Source of the DNA: Siphonodentalium dalli | Taxonomy: Eukaryota > Mollusca > Scaphopoda > Gadilida > Siphonodentaliidae | Length of the DNA: 64,000 nucleotides | Assembly: GCA_032622095.1 (NCBI GenBank) | Contig: CP136062.1 | Coordinates: 225,446,578 to 225,510,577 of the forward strand | Direction of reading: 5' to 3' | In this document: positions 58,801 to 62,144 of the stretch, in pieces | Layout of the letters: each line of letters opens with the position of its first letter | Numbering within the stretch: position 1 is the first letter of the stretch | Notes under the pieces: model-generated | What the model saw: the letters and a program-made list of their open reading frames with translations, nothing else | The model's database searches: none | What the model was told of the DNA's origin: nothing | Program-made: the position numbers and the translations under genes

Positions 58801-61233
58801 CCCAAAAATATTTACGTGTTTACAGAGAGACGTTTGAGTTTTTTACTGACTGAGATATAGATCATGCCATGAATCTCTACGCTATAGCTTATGCCCGTAG
58901 AGATCATATACCACCAGTACAAAACCTGGGAACTTTGACATGGAACTGTATAACATCGAACAAACAGGACAGGGAATACTTGTTCCTCAATAATTTGCTT
59001 TGTAGTAGGGAGTGGTCGCATCTCGATATTGCATGATTTGTTTACTTTTGTGAACATTGAATTAATTACCGGGGGAAATTGCCACGATTGCAACCGATGC
59101 ACAGCAAAGTCGCTCATAAAGTCAACTAAACCATGTAATTTCAAGTTGGGACCTTCAACTACAGTGAAATACATTATTAAGGAACAAATAATTACTGAGA
59201 AATATATTACCTGCACTATTCTATCAATATTATAAACTTCCCTATATATCACAACATCAAAAAGTTTCCAGATTTTATCATGTTGGATAGATCATGCCAT
59301 GAATCTCTACTCTGGCTAACGCCCGTAGAGATCATATTCCACCAGTACAAAACCTGGGAACTTTTTGAAGTTTTGGCAATCGAAAACATAACGCGGGGAA
59401 TATATTTTTCAGTTATTATTTATTCCTTAATAATGCACTTCATTATAGATAAAGGTCGACCCCAGCTCGAAATTTCAAGATTTAAGTGACTTTATGAACG
59501 ATTTTGCTTTGCGTGGCTAACAATTGTCGAATTTCTCCTGGGCAAATTAAGTCAATGTTTATAGCGATATCGTCTCACAAAAGTCACAGAAAGGCATGCA
59601 AGTTCGAGTTGGGAACTTCATCGACAGTGAAGTACATTATTAAGGAACAGATAATAACTAAGAAATATATTCCCCGCGTTATGTTTTCGACTTTATAAGG
59701 TATAACCTGTCAAAACTTCAAAACGTTGCCAGGCTTTGTACTGGTCGATTACGATCTATATATATATATACGCGTTAGCCAGAGTAGAGATCCATGGCAT
59801 GATCTACATGTTGGAGTGTGATCTTTATGGGTGTAACCTCGACTAGAGATTCATGGCACGATCTAACAGAGATGTAGATACATTTTATGTCTGTCGTAAT
59901 ACGACATTTGTAGTCCAAGATACTCTATCCCAATGCGACGGTGGACTTCAACTTTACAGAGCCGAACGTCCGTGTAAAGATCCGTCCAGAGATGATGTCA
60001 ATACAGTTCACCATGACGATGGATCTACTGGCTAAAACCGTGTGCAAAAACCGAAACACAACCGACCTCTTCTTTACCATGGATCTGGTAAGTTATGTCC
60101 ACATTTTAAACTCTGCATCATAATTGTCGATCTTCACTTCGTGTGAGATCCACCCCCGGTAACCGGGGGTGATACGGGGGTTACCGGAGGTGATACGGGG
60201 GTTACCGGGGGTGATACGGGGGTTACCGGGTGTGATACGGGGGTTACCGGGGGTGATAGCGGAGGACCGGGTGATGGCAGAGGAGCCCAAATATGTCGTT
60301 CTTTGGTATACCATAGAATTAAGATGAGAGGAAATGATCTACTGAGATTTGGAGATGCCACTGAAACGCGTCAGCCATTCTCGAGTATAATGCTCGTTGT
60401 TTATTCTGGACTACAAAATCACACAAAATGTGTAAAAAAACTGTCGGTTCTGCGTTGCAAAAAAAAAATGTCATTTGAATATTATATGTACCAGCGTTGC
60501 ACTGAATCTCGAAATATCACAATGGAAGATTCGTGTGTCGCGAGGGAAACAAAATGGATGTCTGGCCTATTTATTTCTCCATTGTTTATGTCGTCTTACC
60601 TTTACTAAATAATGGCGATTTGTATGAGAAATTGCAACACCACAATAGATCAACTCTGGTGAAATATAAGTCAAATTCTTCTATTGGGTCAAAATCACTT
60701 CAAATATCTCCGTTATTTCGTCAAAACACTTCTTCTCATACAAATCGCCGTTATTTAGTAAAGGTACATTCTTTATAGAGTTATTACCCTTAAGATTAAA
60801 TATGAAGCTAACATGCAGGATTATCGTGATTTAGTGGACAATCCCAACATCGCGTGCCACGCGTGGTCGGATTGACCATTAATTAATGAAAATTTAGGTA
60901 CGGATTGTCCATTTATAAATGGCCAATCCTTTAAAGAATTGCCTTTGTGGGTGAAGTTCTGTTTGAATTATTTTGTATTTACGTGATCGCCAGATCGCCC
61001 GTTGTGCAGCAACTTCAAACTCGTAGGTCTCCCATAGCAATTGGGGCCTAAGCAGAATGAGGTCCACAGGGGGTAAATTCACCCTCTTGCACCTCATTCT
61101 ACAAATGACAGACAAACTATTTGAAGGCTCGCCGTCAAATGATTTTGTGTTTTCTAAAATTTCAGAATGCTGATATTCCCATTCAGATGTTGCACAATGA
61201 CACGCATGGCAAGATTAATCTGATGTCAGTGAA
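13730..61233 (+). CDS. LBP/BPI-family gene, multi-exon, 3' end outside window
   Basis: Secreted lipid-binding protein of the LBP/BPI/PLTP/CETP (TULIP) family. Vertebrate members bind lipopolysaccharide or phospholipid, and invertebrate members act in antibacterial defence; that role is inferred here from the family. Twelve exons join in one open frame of about 408 codons: 13730-13850, 21016-21100, 29023-29145, 29581-29651, 31319-31443, 37792-37849, 39447-39530, 47147-47244, 49900-50058, 52631-52690, 59914-60087, 61166-61233. Features: N-terminal signal peptide; a Cys pair at residues 147/177 like the BPI disulfide; several N-X-S/T glycosylation sites; and a G-Y-F-P-E segment matching the FLPEV region of BPI. 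Family proteins run to about 480 residues, so about 70 C-terminal residues are expected downstream. Every join preserves phase. Uncertain points are an extra exon near 26031 and the exon at 39447. Confidence 0.85.
14080..19270. repeat. 56-bp satellite array (about 92 copies)
   Basis: Near-perfect tandem repetition with a 56-bp period, landmark GTCAGTGTTATTAAAGG then CCACTTAATGTTTGAGTC and GATTATTTATATACAGA. Variants differ at a few positions (TCCCTG/TCCCCG/TGCCCG; GGCCCAC/GGTTCAC/GGCTCAC) and recur in runs, which suggests local unequal exchange or gene conversion. The array fills intron 1 of the LBP/BPI gene. The same unit occurs inverted at 23163-26040. Confidence 0.97.
19271..19592. mobile_element. 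Partial MITE body, family B (TTAA type), at the edge of the satellite
   Basis: Contains 'GATAGAGTTATTCCCCTTCC' and a right end GATTCGAACATTAAGTGGGC, both shared with the complete family B MITEs at 30842-31299 and 58274-58734. It directly abuts the 56-bp array, whose unit matches the terminus of the same MITE. The array thus looks like an amplified left end of this copy. Confidence 0.6.
19593..20500. repeat. Degenerate ATTAGTGGGAAATTAGTAATCAG tract (19870-20440)
   Basis: A run of about 570 bp made of variants of 'ATTAGTGGGAAATTAGTAAT' with irregular spacing (12-30 bp). It is non-coding. The preceding 270 bp (19593-19865) shows no recognisable feature. Confidence 0.8.
20510..20645. mobile_element. 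Small fold-back repeat, family C (GAATGAGGTCC)
   Basis: Two complementary arms: 'GCAGAATGAGGTCTCCGGAGG' type on the left and 'CCTCTGGGAACCTCATTCTGC' type on the right (patterns, not verbatim runs), around a loop near 20580. Related copies are at 21106, 37925, 47365, 47690 and 61045. It has no coding capacity. A MITE is the likely explanation. Confidence 0.65.
21016..21100 (+). CDS. LBP/BPI gene exon 2
   Basis: Acceptor TTCTGTTTCAG|TC and donor ACATC|GTGAGT are both strong. Entering in phase 1 it reads VFKWINDTDLNRFLKGM then DAITSHLFDVT, ending in phase 2. The amphipathic helix-like pattern and position correspond to the first long helix of the BPI N-terminal barrel (the 'LDYASQQGTAALQKEL' region of BPI). 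N-D-T is a potential glycosylation site. A family C fold-back repeat begins immediately after the donor. Confidence 0.75.
21106..21262. mobile_element. Small fold-back repeat, family C
   Basis: The arms 'GCAGAATGAGGTCCCCAGAG' and its complement near 21215-21235 flank a short loop. The outer flanks also pair (AGTGTGTCTGACA on the left, TATCAGACACACT on the right). It starts only a few bases after the exon 2 donor. Confidence 0.75.
21290..23163. repeat. 48-bp satellite array (about 39 copies)
   Basis: Tandem units of about 47-49 bp with landmark CAACAGTCGTCCAGTCAAAT then GATATAATATGAGAACGAAA. Because 48 is divisible by three, the minus strand has long open frames (388 and 310 codons) repeating FDWTTVGWGFRSHIIS. 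These jump frames whenever a unit has one extra or missing C, so they are by-products of the array and not genes. The array is sandwiched between oppositely oriented blocks of the 56-bp satellite. Confidence 0.97.
23163..26030. repeat. 56-bp satellite, inverted block (about 49 copies, 56-62 bp)
   Basis: Reverse-complement relative to 14080-19270: landmark GGGGACTCAAACATTAAGTG then GGCCTTTAAT and AACACTGACT.TGTATATAAA. Many units carry an extra TTAA (TTAATTAATAACAC), giving 60-62 bp periods. Higher-order blocks of several hundred bp are repeated, for example around 24700-25140 and 25300-25700. Confidence 0.95.
26031..26093 (+). CDS. Candidate extra LBP/BPI exon at the edge of the satellite
   Basis: Immediately after the last satellite unit the sequence becomes unique and reads VPRFDKVTYGTIVPGSLL. 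With an acceptor at AAACATTAAG|T and a donor at CTTCT|GTGTAA the piece has phase 2 at both ends, so it could be inserted between exons 2 and 3 without breaking the frame. It would supply the 'GKGHYSFYSMDI'-like strand otherwise missing from the model. The acceptor has no pyrimidine tract, and no other evidence supports it. It may instead be a relic or non-coding DNA. Confidence 0.3.
26094..26570. repeat. Unique stretch with an 11-bp microsatellite
   Basis: Includes AGCTCCACCA repeated about seven times with two shortened units at 26286-26366. No gene is recognised in the rest. Confidence 0.6.
26573..26960. mobile_element. Degenerate family B MITE
   Basis: Left end CCCACTTATAATTTTCGAA and right end GATTCAAAAAATAAGTGACC, with body phrases TATTATATACCATTTGGAAG and AGAGTTATTCCCCTTCCATT shared with the intact copies at 30842 and 58274. 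A poly-C run of about 15 bases lies inside. Non-coding. Confidence 0.65.
27195..28330. repeat. Large fold-back with a nested perfect hairpin
   Basis: The arms 27195-27490 and 28000-28330 are diverged inverted copies; translated, both contain 'ENxMxxEYERKxxYNMHxY', so they derive from one ancestor, perhaps a transposon coding sequence, though no known domain is recognised. Between them, 27511-27676 is an almost perfect palindrome (GGATTAACTGTCATGTGGAC and its complement) with its centre near 27594, probably a younger MITE inserted inside. Confidence 0.6.
28583..28951. mobile_element. Fold-back MITE just upstream of exon 3
   Basis: Two arms of about 170 bp are reverse complements (GGATGGCCTTCGCGTTGGGT on the left, its complement near 28922-28942 on the right), with a loop near 28765. 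The right end lies about 70 bp before the exon 3 acceptor. Short open frames inside are incidental. Confidence 0.7.
29023..29145 (+). CDS. LBP/BPI gene exon 3
   Basis: Acceptor CTCTTAATTTCAG|A and donor AAATT|GTAAGT. Entering in phase 2 it reads ARITAMEDEKFDINFQPDI then NGFTVLADVGKFAFDLDVTIK. The alternation of hydrophobic residues is typical of the twisted beta strands of the BPI N-terminal barrel, and the piece sits where BPI has '[25 protein letters not shown]'. It exits in phase 2, matching exon 4. Confidence 0.8.
29581..29651 (+). CDS. LBP/BPI gene exon 4
   Basis: Acceptor CACATTTCAG|G. It continues the barrel strands with GAIAHEKLDVVITDLNFSSE and LVV. The donor chosen is GTCG|GTGGGT (phase 1), because it keeps the frame into exon 5; the neighbouring GGTGG|GTATAT donor would break it. 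The strand pattern resembles the '[22 protein letters not shown]' part of BPI. Confidence 0.7.
29735..30100. repeat. Interspersed repeat, also at about 51020-51240
   Basis: Shares in direct orientation phrases such as TACCGTTATTTTTTCTAAAGT, GCCA.TATGTGTAT.AA and CGAA.TATTTTAATACTG with 51020-51240. Non-coding, class unknown. The following 30100-30840 contains no recognised gene. Confidence 0.5.
30842..31299. mobile_element. TTAA-flanked MITE, family B, complete
   Basis: Flanked by TTAA at 30842-30845 and 31296-31299. Inverted ends are AGGCCCACTTAATTTTCGA and TCGAAAATTAAGTGGGCCT. A TATTATATACCATTTGAAAG block and an ATTCTGTTGCATTCTGGGTG block are shared with 58274-58734. The right end is only 20 bp before exon 5. 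The terminal ~40 bp matches the unit of the 56-bp satellite. Confidence 0.85.
31319..31443 (+). CDS. LBP/BPI gene exon 5, first conserved cysteine
   Basis: Acceptor GATATTTTGCAG|TA and donor AATGGG|GTAACT, phase 1 in and 0 out. It reads YNDGIATFNDTKCTFSYGD then LKIDGLDITMFHGMIVDTFRNG. The Cys (residue 147 of the assembled chain) followed by alternating strand residues corresponds to the BPI 'ITCSSCSSHINSVHVHIS' region, where Cys135 makes the conserved disulfide. N-D-T is a potential glycosylation site. Confidence 0.85.
31540..32095 (-). pseudogene. LINE fragment, C-terminal region only
   Basis: On the minus strand the sequence reads NFTKLRISDQKLAIERG, then a Cys and NEYHFIMEWSHYFDLR. This 'LR.S...L.IE.GR....' plus 'C....ENEYHF' arrangement is the post-reverse-transcriptase C-terminal region common to many invertebrate non-LTR retrotransposons, and resembles the fragments at 41490 and 44041. 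Stops interrupt it upstream and downstream, and the reverse transcriptase is absent. A GATAC microsatellite (31566-31588) lies at its 3' side, probably the tail of the insertion. Confidence 0.65.
32480..32985. repeat. Interspersed repeat, inverted relative to 52200-52545
   Basis: Blocks such as ATTTGATTCGAGTC, AATCTGATGATATGGGGGACC and TCGAATCGGATTGAGT occur as complements in 52200-52545. No coding function recognised. The region 32100-32480 shows no feature. Confidence 0.5.
32985..37460. repeat. 51-bp satellite array (about 87 copies) with higher-order structure
   Basis: Units of 51 bp, landmark ATGGTCTATCTCTTCCTATA then CCACGTTTTATATAGTTTC and ATGGGTATACAG. The period is divisible by three, so the plus strand reads MVYLFLYHVLYSFMGIQ repeatedly (up to 271 codons) and the minus strand GRDRLSLYPGNYINLV; neither has gene-like surroundings. 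A multi-unit block (CTATGTCTTCCTGTAACAAG onward) recurs at about 34656, 35047 and 35695. From about 36850 the units switch to a CTATCCCTTCC variant. The array fills most of intron 5. Confidence 0.97.
37792..37849 (+). CDS. LBP/BPI gene exon 6, second conserved cysteine
   Basis: Strong acceptor CCTCCTTTCCTTGCAG and donor AGAT|GTAAGT, phase 0 in and 1 out. It reads VCDAIRKGVNNKATMINTR. The Cys (residue 177) lies 30 residues after the exon 5 Cys and in the position of BPI Cys175 ('VCEKVTNSVSSEL'). The pair is therefore expected to form the family's single disulfide. In BPI the spacing is 40, so the loop is shorter here. Confidence 0.85.
37920..38005. mobile_element. Degenerate family C fold-back repeat
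   Basis: GGAATGAGGCCCCCCGAGGG pairs with CCCTCTGTGGACCTCATTAT around a short loop. It begins about 70 bp after the exon 6 donor. The following 38010-39440 contains no recognised gene; it holds a poly-G run at about 39200 and small incidental open frames. Confidence 0.6.
39447..39530 (+). CDS. LBP/BPI gene exon 7 (probable)
   Basis: With acceptor ACGAACACAG|CA and donor GGGCG|GTATTT the piece is phase 1 in and phase 1 out and reads EDISMQVHMNSVNGDVSAEF then EIDMRSG. Its hydrophobic alternation resembles the other barrel strands, and it fits between exons 6 and 8 without breaking the frame. The pyrimidine tract is poor. An alternative acceptor three bases further (CAG|AA) would create a stop. 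Skipping this exon also keeps the frame, so it could be a cassette exon or a false call. Confidence 0.55.
39790..40389. mobile_element. TTAA-flanked MITE, family D, complete
   Basis: A 600-bp element flanked by TTAA (39790-39793, 40386-40389) with ends AGGGGTACTGTAC and GTACAGTACCCCT. Its interior is AT-rich and non-coding and contains CATTTTATGGCTGGAGCCAT near 40191. A second copy begins at 61557 and is split by a hAT transposon at exactly that phrase, so this copy represents the empty site. Confidence 0.8.
40620..40990. repeat. CCGTAAAATTACGG-type repeat
   Basis: Several copies of CCGTAA.TTTACGG palindromic phrases and a ~110-bp block repeated (ACGGAACTTCCTTCAAAATG at about 40718 and 40824). 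Non-coding; probably a MITE family. The region 40990-41490 contains poly-G runs (22 G at 41185-41206; about 16 at 41368) and no gene. Confidence 0.55.
41490..44040 (-). pseudogene. LINE reverse transcriptase, 5'-truncated, split by an insertion
   Basis: Read on the minus strand from about 44035: RLNNFLTTNAIQTEAQAGFR, then FCTFIDFSKAFEYVWRDG (catalytic Asp motif), an 849-bp insertion (42958-43806), then LWSKLMRIGITG, GLKQGDGLSPILFALYVNDL and the YADD box (42648-42662), followed by KTKVMIFG, a FRYLGTWFTKQGTFS thumb-like segment and a C-terminal C..C/GDEYH motif. These are the ordered reverse-transcriptase blocks of a non-LTR retrotransposon. Frameshifts near 42745 and 41710 break the frame. Endonuclease and ORF1 are missing, as expected for 5' truncation. 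It is not a functional copy. Confidence 0.9.
42958..43806. mobile_element. hAT-like non-autonomous element inside the LINE
   Basis: An 849-bp segment flanked by an exact 8-bp duplication CCGTCGCG (42950-42957 and 43807-43814). Short inverted ends are TAGAGCCCGAAGCC and GGCTTCGGGGTCTA. Removing it reconnects the reverse transcriptase frame (VWRDG to LWSKL). An 8-bp duplication is characteristic of hAT elements. The inside has no transposase; it contains GCCGCCGCC-rich and AGCCGGCTGAGCC segments. Confidence 0.8.
44041..44538 (+). pseudogene. Second LINE fragment (C-terminal domain), opposite orientation
   Basis: The plus strand reads SLISKYRDSWQHELDLSSRG, then LCKFRTSNHRLPIETSRW, CDDICTICDDG and GDEFHYLFECKKFTEQR, ending at TAA 44536-44538. 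The C..C...GDE.HYLFEC pattern is a C-terminal zinc-knuckle-like module of non-LTR retrotransposons. It joins head-to-head with the truncated 5' end of the minus-strand LINE at about 44040. A T-rich tail (44544-44575) follows. Confidence 0.8.
44580..45640. repeat. Non-coding repeats, including a CTACGAT-rich fold-back
   Basis: From 44990 to 45580 copies of GCAGACGCTACG, CTACGATTTT and their complements (AAAATCGTAG) occur on both sides of a central unique part, suggesting a decayed fold-back element. No gene recognised. Confidence 0.45.
45660..46525 (-). repeat. CTAGC-ended repeat, long form with ~121-bp internal tandem units
   Basis: Units starting with GGAAACGGGT.GAGCTATCG recur at about 45678, 45806, 46042, 46165, 46287 and 46408, spaced 120-123 bp in the regular part, each containing CCCCGGATACGAATTTTATC and GCGCATGCGCAGAC. 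The end GGGCTCACCGGCTAGTATAT and the TCTAGTCTCATATATTTTGA segment match the termini of the inverted copy at 5684-6058. Open frames on both strands follow the repeat period and are not genes. Confidence 0.8.
46526..47100. other. No gene recognised
   Basis: Intron 7 sequence with a poly-C run near 46938 and short incidental open frames. No element ends were identified. Confidence 0.4.
47147..47244 (+). CDS. LBP/BPI gene exon 8
   Basis: Acceptor GTGTTTTTCAG|TT and donor AACCGG|GTAAGT; phase 1 in and 0 out. It reads NLELEDVDFGDEFFMHAS then NITMGADYIYIVNR. The 'LD.DF.G.FF' pattern matches the segment before the central linker in PLTP/BPI ('SNLDMDFRGAFF'). N-I-T is a potential glycosylation site. 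The last 34 bases and the donor are part of a 47-bp tandem repeat (47211-47353). Confidence 0.8.
47211..47353. repeat. 47-bp tandem triplication covering the exon 8 splice donor
   Basis: Three units beginning GATGGGCGCAGACTACATAT at 47211, 47258 and 47305. Unit 1 carries the functional exon end (CCGG|GTAAGT); unit 2 has CCAGGTCAGT; unit 3 again has CCGGGTAAGT. The period is not a multiple of three, and reading through unit 1 reaches a TAG in unit 2. Confidence 0.95.
47365..47485. mobile_element. Family C fold-back repeat
   Basis: GCAGAATGAGGTCCCCAGAG and its complement near 47455-47475 flank a short loop with CATATAGGGGGCTAGC. A further half copy lies at about 47690-47750 (AGAGGGTGAATTTAGTGATG ... 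CCTCATTCTGC). Confidence 0.75.
47846..48002. mobile_element. Palindromic element related to family A
   Basis: Two successive palindromes on the GCCAATGCATT.TCTTATATA motif with outer ends GTGCCAGTGCATTCTC and ATTGGCACAGGG. It resembles the core of the family A MITE without its TTAA ends. Another copy is at 50316-50493. Confidence 0.6.
48003..49899. other. Intron 8, no gene recognised
   Basis: Contains poly-G/C tracts (48286, 49290), a CGAA microsatellite (48531-48549), and a segment near 48730 with ATGGCTGCCAGCGGCCATCT related to repeats at 3.1 kb. Small open frames have no recognisable domains. Confidence 0.4.
49900..50058 (+). CDS. LBP/BPI gene exon 9, central linker
   Basis: Acceptor TTACACAACCCAG|G and donor GATCAG|GTAATA, phase 0 at both ends. 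It reads VYAFSQDDSKQVVRYQPYVL then AKIPETNSMLTMAVGEDMFS and TVLQQHTKKLTDQ. 'MLTMAVGEDMFSTVLQQ' corresponds to the BPI 'MVYLGLSDYFFNTAGLVYQ' region at the start of the C-terminal barrel. The donor lies in a 45-bp tandem repeat, so longer in-frame versions of this exon are possible. Confidence 0.85.
50053..50257. repeat. 45-bp minisatellite with a splice donor in every unit
   Basis: Units beginning GATCAGGTAATATGTCCATG start at 50053, 50098, 50143, 50188 and 50233 (the last partial). Each contains CAG|GTAATA identical to the exon 9 donor. The 45-bp period is a multiple of three, and the frame stays open through all units, encoding VICPCIELPHLEHDQ-like 15-residue repeats. Confidence 0.97.
50316..50493. 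mobile_element. Palindromic element related to family A
   Basis: Outer ends CCCTGTGCCATGCATTCC and ACACTGACACGGG, with two internal palindromes containing GCCTCGCATATAT and GATACTCGAATATATAAGAG. Same arrangement as 47846-48002. The rest of 50494-51424 has no recognised gene; 51020-51240 is a repeat shared with 29735-30020. Confidence 0.6.
51425..51828. mobile_element. TTAA-flanked MITE, family A, second copy
   Basis: Flanked by TTAA (51425-51428, 51825-51828), with ends CCCTTTAGCCAACA and TGTTGGGTAAAGGG and the same pair of palindromes as 2158-2557. The high similarity of the two copies suggests fairly recent activity. Confidence 0.85.
52200..52545. repeat. Interspersed repeat, inverted partner of 32480-32985
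   Basis: Complementary blocks ACTCAATCCGATTCAATGG, CCCCATATAATCAGATTCC and GACTCGAATCAAAT. Non-coding. It lies about 85 bp before exon 10. Confidence 0.5.
52631..52690 (+). CDS. LBP/BPI gene exon 10
   Basis: Acceptor TTCTTTTTACAG|TT and donor CCCGAG|GTGAGT, phase 0 at both ends. The 20 codons read FHNVVGDYLSINMVHGYFPE. This matches the BPI segment 'FRLTTKFFGTFLPEV', one of the recognisable landmarks of the C-terminal barrel. The small size is usual for exons of this family. Confidence 0.85.
52691..53530. other. Intron 10, first part, no gene
   Basis: No recognised gene or element ends. A duplicated phrase GAAGGGTACACATGTTTTG occurs twice at 52788 and 52815. Confidence 0.4.
53631..53799. repeat. 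Left arm of an inverted pair (partner 57751-57914)
   Basis: The arm, with CAAAGGGGATGTCAAGGCCT and GACTAGCAGGAAAATACTAG, is the complement of 57751-57914. CATAATTTAGTGAAATGATA occurs in direct orientation next to each arm (53540 and 57915). The arms enclose about 4 kb with no recognised gene, possibly a non-autonomous DNA element. Confidence 0.65.
55440..57245. repeat. Tandem duplication, ~832-bp unit
   Basis: Two full units (55546-56379 and 56380-57209) plus partial copies at both ends. Each starts with CTTTATAATCTGA.AGGTATC and contains GCATGCATGGTACCATGAC, ACCAAACCAAGGAATAGTAT and ACGCGGACAGTGGGTAATAC. Unit identity is high. Open frames from both units (60-79 codons) have no recognised domain. 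Confidence 0.9.
56036..56225. repeat. GC-rich, tRNA-like segment, possible SINE (also 56868-57055)
   Basis: Within each 832-bp unit a GC-rich stretch starts with GGTGGTCCAGACGGTAGA and ends with GTGGCCCAGTGGCCAGAACG. Both resemble a tRNA A-box (TRGYNNARNGG). No convincing B-box or cloverleaf was found, so a tRNA-derived SINE is a guess. Not a functional tRNA. Confidence 0.3.
57751..57914. repeat. Right arm of an inverted pair (partner 53631-53799)
   Basis: Contains CATACTAGTATTTTCCTGCT and TTTGTAGTTACTAGG, complementary to the left arm. Followed at 57915 by CATAATTTAGTGAAATGATA in the same direction as at 53540. Confidence 0.65.
58274..58734. mobile_element. TTAA-flanked MITE, family B, complete
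   Basis: TTAA at 58274-58277 and 58731-58734; ends AGGCCCACTTAATTTTCGA and TCGAAAATTAAGTGGGCC. The body is shared with 30842-31299. Non-coding. Confidence 0.85.
58850..59875. repeat. Fold-back repeats with CATGCCATGAATCTCTAC motif
   Basis: ATCATGCCATGAATCTCTAC occurs at 58862 and 59289, and complements (GAGATCCATGGCATGATC, GAGATTCATGGCACGATC) occur at 59789 and 59845. Shared blocks include CCACCAGTACAAAACCTGGG and GTACATTATTAAGGAACA. A related fragment is at 13907-14060 just after exon 1. Probably nested copies of one fold-back MITE. Non-coding. Confidence 0.65.
59914..60087 (+). CDS. LBP/BPI gene exon 11
   Basis: Acceptor ACGACATTTGTAG|TC and donor GATCTG|GTAAGT, phase 0 both ends. It reads SKILYPNATVDFNFTEPNVR then VKIRPEMMSIQFTMTMDLLA and KTVCKNRNTTDLFFTMDL. 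'YPNATV.F..TEPNV.I.P' corresponds to the BPI '[22 protein letters not shown]' strand pair. It has three N-X-T sites and one unpaired Cys (residue 372). The neighbouring frame gives an unrelated short open frame starting MARSNRD, which is not coding. Confidence 0.85.
60145..60275. repeat. 22-bp GC-rich minisatellite
   Basis: GTTACCGGGGGTGATACGGG-type units repeated about five times between exons 11 and 12. Both strands show short repetitive open frames that are not genes. Confidence 0.9.
60598..60766. mobile_element. Short MITE with 32-bp inverted ends
   Basis: The end ACCTTTACTAAATAATGGCG is repeated as complement CGCCGTTATTTAGTAAAGGT at 60747-60766, and the pairing continues inward (ATTTGTATGAGAA / TTCTCATACAAAT). 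No coding capacity. Confidence 0.7.
61045..61125. mobile_element. Degenerate family C fold-back repeat
   Basis: GCAGAATGAGGTCCACAGGG pairs with CCTCTTGCACCTCATTCTAC. It ends about 40 bp before exon 12's acceptor region. Confidence 0.6.
61166..61233 (+). CDS. LBP/BPI gene exon 12 (last exon in window)
   Basis: Acceptor CTAAAATTTCAG|AA and donor GTGAA|GTAAGT, phase 0 in and 2 out. It reads NADIPIQMLHNDTHGKINLM then SV and a split Lys/Asn/Arg/Ser codon. It fits the BPI '[22 protein letters not shown]' region. The next exon is not in the window. A tandem repeat with ATGTGGCCACCA begins a few bases after the donor. Confidence 0.8.
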
Positions 61234-61236
61234 GTA

Positions 61237-61510
61237 AGTATGTGGCCACCAGAAGGGGGTGAAGACACAATTCAGTTATAACAGTACATGTATGTGGCCA
61301 CCATAAAGGTTGTGCAGACCCAATGCAATTATTTAAAGTATAACGTTATTGACCTGCATCTGACAGTACATGGCCACCAGAAAGTGGGTGTAGACCAATT
61401 CAGTTATTTAAAGAATAACGTTGTTGACCCGCACCTAACAGGACATGTATGTTGCCACCAGAAAAGGGCGTGCGGACCCCAATTCAATTATATAAGACCT
61501 ATATACCCCT
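61237..61510. repeat. Degenerate ~80-bp tandem repeat after the exon 12 donor
   Basis: The phrase TATGTGGCCACCAGAAAG or a variant occurs at about 61238, 61289, 61370 and 61449, followed by CAATTCAGTTATTTAAAG-like sequence. Non-coding. Confidence 0.75.
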
Positions 61511-62144
61511 AACAGTAAATTCGCCGTTTATATTACATGCGGTTTCTAAAGATGTTTTAAAGGGGCACTGTATTCAAATGTTGTTGTTTTCTGTACTGTC
61601 TGCTTCGTGTAGAATAAGGTAACACTATGTCCATTATTTGAGTGTCTGCTGACTACGAAGTAATGTTACAGATGACAGATAAGCCGGAATGCAAAAACCA
61701 AACGCTCGTTATCAAGATATTTTTATACAGTTTTCAGGCAAATTTATCAAATAAATGTTATATTATATATATATAATAGTTCCAGATACTCATTAATGGT
61801 ATTGTATAGTCATTGAGTGGCTTAAGATTACGCCTGTTGCCCGATCCACTATCTGTCATTTAATTTTATTATACTTGTACATGAAAATTCGTTAGTTTAT
61901 GGCTGGAGCAGGGTTGGCGCTGGACCCAAATTTTCTCTTGCCAAAATTTTTGCCAAATGAATTTTTTTTTTGCCAAATGAAATTTTTTTTTGCCAAATTA
62001 AATCGAAGGTCAAAAACGTAAATAGATACAGGTAAAATGACAACAAATCAATATTAAATGTTAATAGAAGACACAATACATTTAGACAAGCAATTGTCAA
62101 ATACTAGTAAACATAAACCTATAGTATGGTAATGCACATTAATA

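Noticed and set aside
59853-60035. Short frame starting MARSNRDVDTF as a gene
   Set aside because: It overlaps exon 11 in another frame; the exon frame has splice sites, phase match and family similarity.
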